A stretch of 64,000 nucleotides of DNA, from contig CP087563.1 of NCBI GenBank assembly GCA_020974905.1, positions 7,254,001 through 7,318,000 of the forward strand, in the 5' to 3' direction. The position numbers and the translations under genes were made by a program. Each line of letters begins with the position of its first letter. Within the stretch, counting starts at the first letter, position 1. Under the pieces are notes generated by a model. The model did not search any database. It saw nothing but the letters and a program-made list of their open reading frames with translations, and had not been told where the DNA came from. The DNA is from Planctomycetes bacterium syqfu (lineage in GTDB: Bacteria > Planctomycetota > Phycisphaerae > Phycisphaerales > Phycisphaeraceae). Of the stretch, positions 51,725 through 60,938 are shown piece after piece.

Positions 51725-52325
51725 CGAGCACGCTGGCAAGGGTGTCCTCCGATTCCAATTCGTAACATTGGCCTGTCAAACCTGCAAATAGAAGCCAAGT
51801 CGTTCGCGCGGGAGTTTGAATCTGCAGTGCATAGCTGGGCGTCGCACCTTGGGGGGAACAGTTGATGACCGCATTGAGTTCATCAAAATCTTCCTGCCCA
51901 GGTGCTATTTGGATTTGTTCAATACGACAGGTTGGATTCAGTTGAATCACCTGTCCAATGATGTTCAGTTCCTCGCTACTGTCTGTGCGTTTGATCACAC
52001 CTTCCAATGGATCGATATGCAACTGGATCACATTGCCTGAACGTTGCGCTTCAAGCCGCAGGAGACGGTCAATGGTCTTGATCTGTTCGATGCCGTTGCG
52101 GGTATTGATCCGGTCCATCATGTCAACCACCGGACCGCGTACAGCTGCAGCGAAGATGGCAAGCAGCAGAATGACAGCAATGAGCTCAAATAATGTAAAG
52201 CCTTTTGCGTTACGTTTGGATGATTGAATCGCAGAAGCACAACAGCACAGAGCAATGCACTTGAAAAGATGTTGCATTCTCAGGCTTTTTCGGATGCCGT
52301 GTCTCTTTGATTCTGTGGTTAACAT
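51690..52325 (-). CDS. GspH-like minor pseudopilin
   Basis: 211 residues from ATG 52325 (TTG 52328 and ATG 52277 are alternatives; a start nearer the helix is missing, so the leader is unusually long, about 41 residues). The processing site is KG/FTLFELIAVILLLAIFAAAVRGPVVDMMD with Glu5. The C-terminal globular domain is compatible with GspH. It begins 6 bases after the gspG stop. Confidence 0.83.
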   Translation of the reverse strand: MLTTESKRHGIRKSLRMQHLFKCIALCCCASAIQSSKRNAKGFTLFELIAVILLLAIFAAAVRGPVVDMMDRINTRNGIEQIKTIDRLLRLEAQRSGNVIQLHIDPLEGVIKRTDSSEELNIIGQVIQLNPTCRIEQIQIAPGQEDFDELNAVINCSPQGATPSYALQIQTPARTTWLLFAGLTGQCYELESEDTLASVLDEISRPWSELD

Positions 52326-52331
52326 CAAAAC

Positions 52332-52733
52332 TTACTCAGCTTCGGTCTGTCCCAATTCCCAGCTGAAAATATCCCCATCAATGCCGTCACCACCCTCGGT
52401 GCCATCGCGTCCCAGGCAGATGATTTCAAAGTCCGACTCCCGGCCTGGGCAGTTGTATTGGTATGGTCGTCCCCACGGGTCATTCTTGGTGGTGATGTTC
52501 AGGACATCAAGTCCTTCGTCATTAGTGGGATAATTGCCTTTGTCTGCATAGTAGGATTCGACCGCCGTGACGATGGTGGCCATGTCGCCTTTGGCACGAT
52601 TGACCTTGGATTTGTCAATGTAATCTTTGAACTTGATGGCCACGGCACCGGCGAGAATGCCAATGATGATGACCACCGCCATGATTTCGACGAAGGAAAA
52701 GGCACGGTAACGATGATAAGTGGTACGACGCAT
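52332..52733 (-). CDS. gspG: GspG major pseudopilin
   Basis: 133 residues from ATG 52733. The helix FSFVEIMAVVIIIGILAGAVA has Glu5, and the globular part carries the GspG pattern VESYYADKGNYPTNDEGLDVL, DPWGRPYQY and DIFSWELG. The residue before the mature N-terminal Phe is Ala, where Gly is normally required. It is the main subunit of the pseudopilus. Confidence 0.93.
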   Translation of the reverse strand: MRRTTYHRYRAFSFVEIMAVVIIIGILAGAVAIKFKDYIDKSKVNRAKGDMATIVTAVESYYADKGNYPTNDEGLDVLNITTKNDPWGRPYQYNCPGRESDFEIICLGRDGTEGGDGIDGDIFSWELGQTEAE

Positions 52734-52778
52734 GTTTGTCTCTCTGTTGTCATGTCCCAAGTGGAACATCTCCGAAGG

Positions 52779-53993
52779 TTACAAAATATTACTGGCTTCA
52801 AGAATGGGAAACACGGTTGCTGCAGCGATGGCAAAGACAAAGGCAGCAAGCATGATAATCAAAACAGGTTCAAGAATAGCCGTCAAACGATTGGCAGCGG
52901 TTTGAACCTGTTTGTCATAGTCATTCGCTAGACGATCGAGCATCTCTTCCAAGCGACCGGACTGTTGGCCGACCGCGAAAATCTGCACCACCAATGGGGG
53001 AAACGCTCCGACCTTCTCCATGGATTGAGCGATGTCTTCGCCTGCAAAAATCGCTTCTTCGCATTGATGCAGGGAATCTCGCAAAATCACATTGGACGTT
53101 GACTGTTGAGCAATCTGGATGGCACGAATGAACACCACACCACTACGCAATAAGGTCGACATGACCACCGCAATACGGACAAGTGATTGCTTACGGATCA
53201 ATTCACCCAGGACCGGTAGTTTCAGTTGCATTCGATGCCATGCCCAACGCCCCTTGGCCGTTTGAAGCACGGTCCGAATCGACGCGATCACTACGAAGGT
53301 GATCAGTAGCAATAACCACCATTTGTCCAGTATCAGATCGCTGGCCGCTTTGACCACCTGTGTGATCCATGGCAACTTGTGTCCAGCTTCAATCAATGCG
53401 TTGAGCAGATTGGGAACGACATAAGTCATCTGGAAAATGCCAACGACAAGACCGATGAAAATCACAATGCACGGGTAGATCAGAGCTGTGGTGATCCGCC
53501 CTTTAAGTGTCTGCCATCGTTCTTTGAAATCCCCAAGACGCTCCAGGGCGATCTCCAACGTGCCTGCGTTTTCACCGACCTCCACGATACTCACATCCAT
53601 GGCATCGAACAGATGGGGTTGGGCTTTCATCGCTTCAGCAAGACTACTACCACTGGCAATGCGTTCGCGGATTTGCAGCAGGTCCGAACCGAAGCTGCCA
53701 TCATGTTGTTTGATGATTACGTCCATGGATTCGAGCAGGGGGGTGCCGACTGCCAGTAGTGTGGCTAATTCACGGATGAAGGCGACAACCTTATGTTGCT
53801 GTTTACGTGCGGTCAGACGGGCAAGTGTGGCAGAGAGTCCGCTATTGACAGACGCTTTACGTGTGGTGACTTTCTGGATCGCCAGACCTTGTTCACGCAG
53901 CATATCCCGTGCCAATCGAGGTGTCTCAGCGACGATGGTCCCTGTGACACGTTTGCCCTGTGGGTTTGTTGCCTTATATGCGTAAACTGCCAC
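52779..53993 (-). CDS. gspF: GspF inner-membrane platform protein
   Basis: 404 residues with the tandem T2SSF domains: FIRELATLLAVGTPLLESMDVI and VVMSTLLRSGVVFIRAIQIAQQSTSNVILRDSL, each followed by IASGSSLAEAMKAQPHLFDAMDVSIVEVGENAGTLEIALERL or AGEDIAQSMEKVGAFPPLVVQIFAVGQQSGRLEEMLDRL. The N-terminal YAYKATNPQGKRVTGTI is typical. Three membrane helices are expected. It is 45 bases upstream of gspG. Confidence 0.96.
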   Translation of the reverse strand: MAVYAYKATNPQGKRVTGTIVAETPRLARDMLREQGLAIQKVTTRKASVNSGLSATLARLTARKQQHKVVAFIRELATLLAVGTPLLESMDVIIKQHDGSFGSDLLQIRERIASGSSLAEAMKAQPHLFDAMDVSIVEVGENAGTLEIALERLGDFKERWQTLKGRITTALIYPCIVIFIGLVVGIFQMTYVVPNLLNALIEAGHKLPWITQVVKAASDLILDKWWLLLLITFVVIASIRTVLQTAKGRWAWHRMQLKLPVLGELIRKQSLVRIAVVMSTLLRSGVVFIRAIQIAQQSTSNVILRDSLHQCEEAIFAGEDIAQSMEKVGAFPPLVVQIFAVGQQSGRLEEMLDRLANDYDKQVQTAANRLTAILEPVLIIMLAAFVFAIAAATVFPILEASNIL

Positions 53994-54019
53994 GAAATGT
54001 TAAGCCTTTTTACTTGAAT

Positions 54020-54106
54020 CACAAAGGCACAAAGACGCAGTGCCCGAATAAGACAAGAGAAAAAAGATGACTTGCATTAATCTCTGTGTCTCTGTGCTTT
54101 TGTGGT
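54020..54106. repeat. inverted dispersed repeat inside the T2SS operon
   Basis: TCACAAAGGCACAAAGACGCAG (54020-54041) pairs imperfectly with CTCTGTGTCTCTGTGC...TTTGTGG (54082-54106). It occupies the gspE-gspF gap and shares its core with 7299-7320 and 21160-21178. Confidence 0.65.
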
Positions 54107-54115
54107 TAAATATTC

Positions 54116-55867
54116 TCATACCGTTTCGTCCACGAAGTTTTCCGCACCTTCTAACCGGACGGTGACGCGGTCGACTTCTTCGAGGGTGGTTATACCGTTG
54201 ATGATTTTTTGCACGCCGTCATCTCGGAGTGTTTGCATGCCATGTCGGATTGCGGTTTGTTTGATCCTGGCAGCGGTGGCACGTTGTGTGATGTCTTGCC
54301 GGATGGCTTCGTTGACCTGTAGAAGTTCAAAAAGTCCGACACGACCACGGTATCCGGTTTGGCGACAATGTTCACAGCCTGAAATTTGGCAAAGCTGCAA
54401 ATCTTCAGGCACATCACCACGCGTTAACTGCAAGGACTGAATCTGGGCAGGCGTCGCTGCGATATTTGCTACACACTTACTGCAAACTTTACGAACCAGA
54501 CGCTGTGCCATGACACCTGCAACTGAGCTGCCAACTAGGTAGGGCTCAATACCCAGATCCAATAATCGCGTGACCGCACTGGAGGCATCGTTGGTATGCA
54601 GCGTCGAGAAAACCAGGTGACCGGTGAGAGCAGATTGGATGGCCATGACCGCTGTTTCATGATCGCGGATTTCGCCCACCATGATGATGTCCGGATCCTG
54701 ACGCAGCACGTTACGTAGTCCGCTTGCAAAGGTCAGGCCTTTCTTCTCGTTGATCTGAGTTTGACTGACGCCGGGGAGTTGATATTCGATGGGATCTTCA
54801 AGTGTGATGATATTGCGTCGGTTGTCGTTGATCTCATCGAGCGTGCCGTAGAGTGTGGTGGTTTTACCACTGCCCGTTGGACCGGTGACGAGGATGATGC
54901 CGTGCTCGATATTGACCAGTTGTCGGAAACGCGCGATGGTCTGCTCGTTCATGCCGATTTCGCCCAGCGTGTAGAGTTGGGCGCTTTTATCCAGTAGGCG
55001 AATGACGACACGTTCACCATGATTACTTGGCAGTGAGGCGATACGCAGATCAATCTCACGATCACCGACTTGCACACTGGCACGCCCGTCCTGGGGTAAA
55101 CGTTTCTCTGCGATGTTCATTTTGCCCATGACTTTGACACGGCTGATGACCGCTTCCTGGACATTCTTGGGTAAGTGGAAACAGTCATGCAAAACGCCGT
55201 CGATGCGCATGCGAGCGACAAAGCTGGTTTCGTAAGGTTGTAAATGGACATCGGATGCCTGTTGCTTGAAGGCTTCAAACAGAACGAGATTAACCAGTTG
55301 AATCACCGGCTCACGTGAACTCACATCAAGCAGGTCTTCACGGCCTGCCAGTTTCTGGACTTCACTGAGCACGTGATCCTGATCGAGATTGCTGATGAAC
55401 TGCTGAGCTTTGCCGGATTGTGATTCGTAGGCACGGTTGATGGCTGACTCAACGATGTGTATCGGTGCCAAGGCGATTTGTGCATGATGTCCAAGCATAC
55501 GGTTGACCGTATCCACATGCTCCAGGTGTTTGATATCTGCCATGGCAATGATCAGCGACGGTTTGTCCCCCTCAGTCGAAGCCAGACGTGACTCCACCCC
55601 GACCATGCCGAACTGTCGCGCAAAACCAATTGGGATTTTATCAGTGAAGGTCGGCGATGTAGGGTGATCCAGCAAATCATCAAGAAACGGCAGACCCAAT
55701 AATTCCGCTGCTGCATGTTGAACTTCTGATGGATCAAGTCCCGCATCCATGGCTGTTTGCATGCACGACAAACCTGTTGCTTCAGCAGGAAAGCTCGGTA
55801 GGACAATTTGCTGAACAGATGCCAATTCCTGAAGAAGTGTTTTGAGATTGTCTGAGATACTGGGCAA
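54116..55867 (-). CDS. gspE: GspE-type secretion ATPase
   Basis: 583 residues from a TTG start at 55867, with AGAGGA upstream. Walker A is GPTGSGKTTTLYG (about 329-341), the Asp box IITLEDPIEYQ near 354, Walker B RQDPDIIMVGEIRD (389-402) and the His box TGHLVFSTLHTNDA. The zinc knuckle CSKC (462-465) and CEHC (498-501) is present. The N-terminal N1E/N2E domain (GVESRLASTEG) binds GspL. It energises pseudopilus assembly. Confidence 0.97.
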   Translation of the reverse strand: MPSISDNLKTLLQELASVQQIVLPSFPAEATGLSCMQTAMDAGLDPSEVQHAAAELLGLPFLDDLLDHPTSPTFTDKIPIGFARQFGMVGVESRLASTEGDKPSLIIAMADIKHLEHVDTVNRMLGHHAQIALAPIHIVESAINRAYESQSGKAQQFISNLDQDHVLSEVQKLAGREDLLDVSSREPVIQLVNLVLFEAFKQQASDVHLQPYETSFVARMRIDGVLHDCFHLPKNVQEAVISRVKVMGKMNIAEKRLPQDGRASVQVGDREIDLRIASLPSNHGERVVIRLLDKSAQLYTLGEIGMNEQTIARFRQLVNIEHGIILVTGPTGSGKTTTLYGTLDEINDNRRNIITLEDPIEYQLPGVSQTQINEKKGLTFASGLRNVLRQDPDIIMVGEIRDHETAVMAIQSALTGHLVFSTLHTNDASSAVTRLLDLGIEPYLVGSSVAGVMAQRLVRKVCSKCVANIAATPAQIQSLQLTRGDVPEDLQLCQISGCEHCRQTGYRGRVGLFELLQVNEAIRQDITQRATAARIKQTAIRHGMQTLRDDGVQKIINGITTLEEVDRVTVRLEGAENFVDETV

Positions 55868-55961
55868 AACGTGCGGGTCCTCTCAGGTGCAAAGCCCTCG
55901 GTTAGAAGAGGCGGGTCCATCGACTGCTATTGATTGATGGCTGGTATTGAGCAACCGAGAA

Positions 55962-58064
55962 TCAGTTCATCCAAACTGGCTCACTTTTGGGATAGTCTCC
56001 TTGATGATCAGATTTTTCGACATCGTGATCTGAAAGATATTGTAAGTCACGAAAGCTGTCATCGCGAAGAATACTGGCCTTGATGAAGACAAAAAGTGTC
56101 TTTTCCGAGTCTTCATTGATTCGACTGGTGAAAAGTTCTTTGAGTAGCGGAATATCGCCCAGAATCGGGATGGTCGTCAGCGTGTGACTTGAACTGTTGC
56201 GCTTAAGGCCGCCCAGGACAATGGTCTTGCCATCGGGGATGGTGACTTTGCTTTCGATGGTGTTGGTTTGGCTGGGGGGAGGAAGGTTGTCGACGCGATC
56301 ACCGGTGAAGCTGCTGAGCTCGATGTTGTATTCCAATTGCAGGTAATCACCATTGCTGATGTGCGGTGTGAGTTTGATGGTGGTGCCCGCACTGACATCA
56401 CCGCCGTAGCTGGTGGTGGCAACGGTGTCCGATGCATTGACACTGGAGAAAGGTTCGTTGGCAGTTGAGACAAGCGAGCCGGATTCGTTGTCATTGACAA
56501 GAATCTTGGGAGCCGATGCAACCTTTGCTTTGCCGGTTCGTTTGAGTGCTTTGAGGACCACGTTGGCGATGTCGGCATCCAATAACGCGAAATTAAAACC
56601 TGTTGATGTGGCAGGGGTGACATCACCCGTAGATGCGTCAATGGTACTTAAGCCAAAGGAGCTAAAGCTGATGATCTTGCCGGTGTCGGTGTCGCCGCTG
56701 GCTGCGATTTCCACACCAAGCGTAAAATCGTCACTGGTGTCGAGTGTTATGACTGTGGCCTCGAGAAGAACCTGGGGCCGTCGGCGATCCAGTTGCTTGA
56801 TCAAGGCTGCATAGATTTGCTGAATCGGAGGCTTGGCAACAACCACGATGCTGTTGGTGTGAATGTCTGCTGCCACGCGTGCGAGTTTGGGTTTGACTGT
56901 AGGAACCTGTTGGGCTACAGCATGCGTAGTTGGGATATGAACTGGGGTTGGCGGCAGTGTTGGTTTGACTGCCGTTGTCGAGCTGGGGGAGTTTGGGGGT
57001 TGTGGCGTTTCCTGGGGGACCTGTCCTTCATCGCTCATCGCTGGTACGTCTGGTGTGACATCCGAAGGTAATGAAGAATCTGTTGGTGAGCCGGAAAAAA
57101 GGCTTGGTAGTGTCGTGGTTTCCAGGCCATCTTCCCCCTGAATGTTTTTCAGGGTTGCCAACACATCTTCAGCTGAACGGTGAAACAGTTTATAGAACTT
57201 GACTGGATTCTGACTCTCGGGAATCGGTATATCCAACGATTGGATGAGAGACTTGATTTCGTCAAGTTGTTCTGGCGTGCCGATAGCCATGATCTGATTG
57301 GTACGATCATCCGAGACGCATTCGACAGTTTGTGTTGCACTGCTACCTCGTCGCCCGCGTGACCTGTCTTTGAGCTGCATGATCTGTTTGACCTTCTGTG
57401 CCAACTCCTTGGATTGTGCGTGGGTTAACGTATAGACTTCGATTTGTCTTTGTGGCGTGGGTTGATCGAGCAACGCAATCATCTGCACAATTCGACGGAC
57501 ATTCACTGCCATGTCGCTGATGATCAGAATGTCCTGATCGGGAAGTGAAAAGATGTTGCCACCCGGTTTGGAAAGGTAGGGTTTGAGTGCAGCTTCCACG
57601 AGTTTGGCATCAGCATGCTTGAGCATTACCAATTGAGTTGCTGCAACAGTAATCCCCTGTGCCTGTGCCTGTCCCTGATCGTCAGTTATCTGTGTGACTG
57701 TTGTCATCTCTGCCGCAGGTGCGATTCGCATAAAGCCGTCTTCAGCTGCGTCGACCAGCGTAAAGCCTTTGATTTGTAATGCACTTTCCAATAAGCCCAG
57801 CAGAGAAGATGCGGGGATCTCCTGGGGGGCTTTGATGGTCAGACGTTTGTTGGCCAGTTGCTCATCGTAAATGAAGTTAATTCCCAGACGTTGGCTGACG
57901 TACTCAACCAAGACCGCGAGTTCGACATCCTTGGGGAAGTTGAGTTGAACCATGGAGTTTGCATTGGCATCAACATCATTATTTTGGGGTTGGGCTTGAA
58001 TTGCAACAGAACACGCCAATATGACGAGAAGGAGGATAATGCGAGTCATAAATTGCTTGCCCAT
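55962..58064 (-). CDS. gspD: GspD secretin
   Basis: 700 residues from ATG 58064, with a signal peptide (IILLLVILACSVAIQAQ). The N0 domain (LAVLVEYVSQRLGINFIYDEQLANKRLTIKAPQEIP) and N1-N3 domains (ILIISDMAVNVRRIVQMIALLDQPTPQ; TNQIMAIGTPEQLDEIKSLIQSLD) lead to a Pro-rich linker (about 340-390). The secretin domain follows: VLLEATVITLDTSDDF, KILVNDNESGSLVS and GKTIVLGGLKRNSSS. It forms the outer-membrane pore of type II secretion. First gene of the operon. Confidence 0.96.
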   Translation of the reverse strand: MGKQFMTRIILLLVILACSVAIQAQPQNNDVDANANSMVQLNFPKDVELAVLVEYVSQRLGINFIYDEQLANKRLTIKAPQEIPASSLLGLLESALQIKGFTLVDAAEDGFMRIAPAAEMTTVTQITDDQGQAQAQGITVAATQLVMLKHADAKLVEAALKPYLSKPGGNIFSLPDQDILIISDMAVNVRRIVQMIALLDQPTPQRQIEVYTLTHAQSKELAQKVKQIMQLKDRSRGRRGSSATQTVECVSDDRTNQIMAIGTPEQLDEIKSLIQSLDIPIPESQNPVKFYKLFHRSAEDVLATLKNIQGEDGLETTTLPSLFSGSPTDSSLPSDVTPDVPAMSDEGQVPQETPQPPNSPSSTTAVKPTLPPTPVHIPTTHAVAQQVPTVKPKLARVAADIHTNSIVVVAKPPIQQIYAALIKQLDRRRPQVLLEATVITLDTSDDFTLGVEIAASGDTDTGKIISFSSFGLSTIDASTGDVTPATSTGFNFALLDADIANVVLKALKRTGKAKVASAPKILVNDNESGSLVSTANEPFSSVNASDTVATTSYGGDVSAGTTIKLTPHISNGDYLQLEYNIELSSFTGDRVDNLPPPSQTNTIESKVTIPDGKTIVLGGLKRNSSSHTLTTIPILGDIPLLKELFTSRINEDSEKTLFVFIKASILRDDSFRDLQYLSDHDVEKSDHQGDYPKSEPVWMN

Positions 58065-58478
58065 ATCAATGTATTCCCACTGACGGTATCTGATATCAGA
58101 TGAGAATAACCGATGTGAGCGCTTATTTCTAATCAAATGGCGAGATGCAATGATAGGCTCTTTGGCTTCATAACTGATCGCTGTCTACTCTATTATCTCT
58201 GATGCATTTTCGATCTCAGTTTGGAATTGCAATCATTGGTAAGGTCGCAGGGATCAATTGCAGAAATCGCTTGGAAATGGTGCGTTTGGCGGGATTTGGG
58301 TGCTTTAATGCTTTTAAATTAATTGTTTATGGTATTTGTCGCTCTGGTTGTTAAAAGTGATGGGCTTAAGATGGATTCAGCCTGGATGTTGGGTTTTCTC
58401 ATTGAGGATGGTTGCAGTCATTTCAAAATCAATGTCACAATCACGTTTGCCCGCTATCGCAGTCGAACTGTAACCGGT
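58065..58478. other. gap upstream of the T2SS operon
   Basis: 414 bases between the secretin start and the end of the propeller-like gene. A perfect 12-base palindrome, TCTGATATCAGA, at 58089-58100 lies 25 bases from the gspD ATG and could be an operator. Otherwise nothing is seen. Confidence 0.5.
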
Positions 58479-59279
58479 TTACTTGTTGATGGTAATATTT
58501 GGGAATTCCAGGTAACAGGTAAGCTCCTTATTTTGGGAGAACTTGTTTCTGGCTCTGATGAATACCAGTTTCCCGCCGGTCAGGGATTTGGGCATGACAT
58601 CAAATCCTTGATAGGCTGGATACGGATTGGTACCAAGTATATTGAGGTCTTGATCAAAGACCGCGATATTGGGAGCTTTTCCTGCGCCATAGAAAGAAGC
58701 GTAGATCACCCGGCCGTCGGTCGTGATATTCTGAAAACCGAATTTGGTTTCGTGGCCGTAATCGAAGTCTGCCCGTGGGGCTATTTCCGTGAGTGTTTGG
58801 GCATCAAACCGGCCGAGGATATTGACTCGGTGCGGGTTTTTTGATGGCTGTACTTTGGCACCCATTCCGACATAAAGCACGCCATCGAGATAAGCAATGC
58901 CATCGAGTGTCCGGTCAACAGTCGTTTGCTTGATAAGATTTAAATCCTCATCAAAGACCTGAATGCAGCCTTCCTTTTTCGCTGGAAAAACCGCGATTGC
59001 TGTGTAGAGCTTTCCATCATAATAAGTGATATCACCGGTATGGTTTTGAACCTGGCGTGTTTTCAAGACATTGCCATTCCAGTCAACCTTCACGATTCGC
59101 GTCTTCTGTGTGAGATATAGGGCATCGTGTGTTGCTGCAATACCTTGAATGTGACCGCCTTTCGGATCAAAAGCATCAGGGCCGATGGAAAATTCATCCA
59201 CGCCAAACACCGACAATGTCAGCATGCCGACCACGAATGGTACGATTATCTTGTCTATATTGTTTTTTATGAATGACAT
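58479..59279 (-). CDS. secreted beta-propeller-like protein, unknown function
   Basis: 266 residues from ATG 59279 (GGAGAATAAG upstream). A signal-like hydrophobic stretch is present (IIVPFVVGMLTLSVFGVDEF). Repeats such as IQGIAATHDALYLTQKTRIVKVDWNGNVL, GDITYYDGKLYTAIAV, LDGIAYLDGVLYVGMG and FQNITTDGRVIYASFYG look like beta-propeller blades. It lies downstream of a sulfatase and a glycoside hydrolase on the same strand. No specific function is recognised. Confidence 0.75.
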   Translation of the reverse strand: MSFIKNNIDKIIVPFVVGMLTLSVFGVDEFSIGPDAFDPKGGHIQGIAATHDALYLTQKTRIVKVDWNGNVLKTRQVQNHTGDITYYDGKLYTAIAVFPAKKEGCIQVFDEDLNLIKQTTVDRTLDGIAYLDGVLYVGMGAKVQPSKNPHRVNILGRFDAQTLTEIAPRADFDYGHETKFGFQNITTDGRVIYASFYGAGKAPNIAVFDQDLNILGTNPYPAYQGFDVMPKSLTGGKLVFIRARNKFSQNKELTCYLEFPNITINK

Positions 59280-59431
59280 ACTTATTCTCCAAAGATTTAA
59301 TTGATAGGAAGCTGCTGTACATGTTCGTACATCATGAAAGTCAGGTCTTGCATTTTTTGCACACATACCACGACTCTATCTTGCAGTGATAGTGATTATT
59401 CATCGAAATATATTGTGGAATTTGAAAGTAT

Positions 59432-60907
59432 TTACAGATGCATTGCGTAGTTTGGTGATTGCCAGATTTCGTGGGTGTCGAGTTTGCGCAATTGATGTTG
59501 ATGATCCAGCAGATCGTGGCTGCCTCGCTCAAACAGTATGTCTGTGAGTTGCTGCCGCATCGCGTTGAGTATCGGCTGATGTTCTGCTGATGCTGTCAGA
59601 TTGCGACACTCACCCGGATCGTTCTGGAGATCAAAGAGCAGTTGGTTGCCGTTGTATGGGAACCAGATGTATTTGTAACGATCATCCACCAGGTAGAGGT
59701 TGGCTTGTTGTGGTGCGTAGCATTTGCAGTGTTCGCCCTGTAAATGTTTTCGCCATGAAGCTTGCTGTCCTGTTGCCAACGGCATCATGTTCAACCCATC
59801 GCATGTTGATGGTACATTGATACCTGCTGCGCTGAGGACGGTTGGCATGACATCGCGTAACTCAACAAGTTGGTCACAGGTTTGATGTTGTGGTATATCC
59901 TGCCATGTGCTGGGCGGGACCACGATCATGGGGACGCGTGCTGAACCTTCAAACGCATAGGTTTTTCGCCAAAGGTGATGATCGCCCATCATGTCGCCAT
60001 GATCGGACAGAAACACGATGAGCGTATTGGCGTACGCCTGTTCGTGGTTGTGTTTGAGTTCGTACAGCAAGCGTCCGATCTGGTGATCGATGAAGGTGAT
60101 GTTGCCATAGTAACAGGCTCGGGCGCGTTGGATTTCTACATCACCTCGTTTGGCCTGCCATGCATTGACATCACTGTTGACCGGTTGGCCTGATGGATCG
60201 TCGCACCAGTCTCCGATGTGTGGATCGGGCATGTGTCGATCCTTGTACATGTCATAGTACACCTGTGGTGGATCAAACGGCGAATGAGGGCGTGCAAAAC
60301 TGACTTTGAGGAAGAACGGTTTGTTTGGATCGCGACGGCTTAGCCAATCAATGGCTTGTTGAGCAGTCCAATGTGTGGGGTGCAGATGTTCAGGCAGGTG
60401 AGTTGGCCGTGCCATCCATGAGTTCCAGTCCACACTGTGATCGCGATAGTCATAAGGACCGGTTTGATTGGCTTGGAACCAACGTCGGTAATCACTGTCA
60501 GGTTGTCTGCCTGATTCATCGAGAATGCAGTTGTGGTATCCGTTGAGAGTGCGATAGGGATGAAAGTGATTCTTGCCGATCGCCTGTGTGTGGTATCCGG
60601 CCTTTGCCAGTTCGCCGGGCATGGTGTGTTTGAAGTGACTGGGGATGGGACCTTGTCCATAGCCCATCCCCAGGATACCGGTTTGCCACTGACTCATACC
60701 GGTTAACAGCGACGCCCGTGCGGGGATGCATGATGGGCAGGCCGTGTATGCCCGTGTAAAACGTGTCCCACGACTGGCCAACTCATCGAGATAAGGCGTC
60801 TCGAGTACGGGATGACCATCGGCCCCCAGGCAGTCTCCACGTTGCTGATCGGTCATGATCAACAGGATGTTCGGACGGCCGTCATTATGTGATGATTCAG
60901 TTTTCAT
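59432..60907 (-). CDS. sulfatase (formylglycine type)
   Basis: 491 residues. The active-site signature is CIPARASLLTG, with Cys60 to be converted to formylglycine, and the metal-binding segments LLIMTDQQRGD (about 15-25) and VFLSDHGDMMGDHHLWRK are complete. The C-terminus has QNDPGECRNL. No signal peptide is obvious, so it may be cytoplasmic. TACAAT ends 6 bases before the ATG (leaderless pattern). It likely removes sulfate esters from a sulfated polysaccharide, working with the glycoside hydrolase upstream. Confidence 0.95.
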   Translation of the reverse strand: MKTESSHNDGRPNILLIMTDQQRGDCLGADGHPVLETPYLDELASRGTRFTRAYTACPSCIPARASLLTGMSQWQTGILGMGYGQGPIPSHFKHTMPGELAKAGYHTQAIGKNHFHPYRTLNGYHNCILDESGRQPDSDYRRWFQANQTGPYDYRDHSVDWNSWMARPTHLPEHLHPTHWTAQQAIDWLSRRDPNKPFFLKVSFARPHSPFDPPQVYYDMYKDRHMPDPHIGDWCDDPSGQPVNSDVNAWQAKRGDVEIQRARACYYGNITFIDHQIGRLLYELKHNHEQAYANTLIVFLSDHGDMMGDHHLWRKTYAFEGSARVPMIVVPPSTWQDIPQHQTCDQLVELRDVMPTVLSAAGINVPSTCDGLNMMPLATGQQASWRKHLQGEHCKCYAPQQANLYLVDDRYKYIWFPYNGNQLLFDLQNDPGECRNLTASAEHQPILNAMRQQLTDILFERGSHDLLDHQHQLRKLDTHEIWQSPNYAMHL

Positions 60908-60938
60908 AATGTAATTGTAAACCCATGCTGATAGTGAA

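Noticed and set aside
58323-58844. 173-residue plus-strand frame
   Set aside because: It overlaps the propeller-like minus-strand gene, which has a signal peptide and Shine-Dalgarno.
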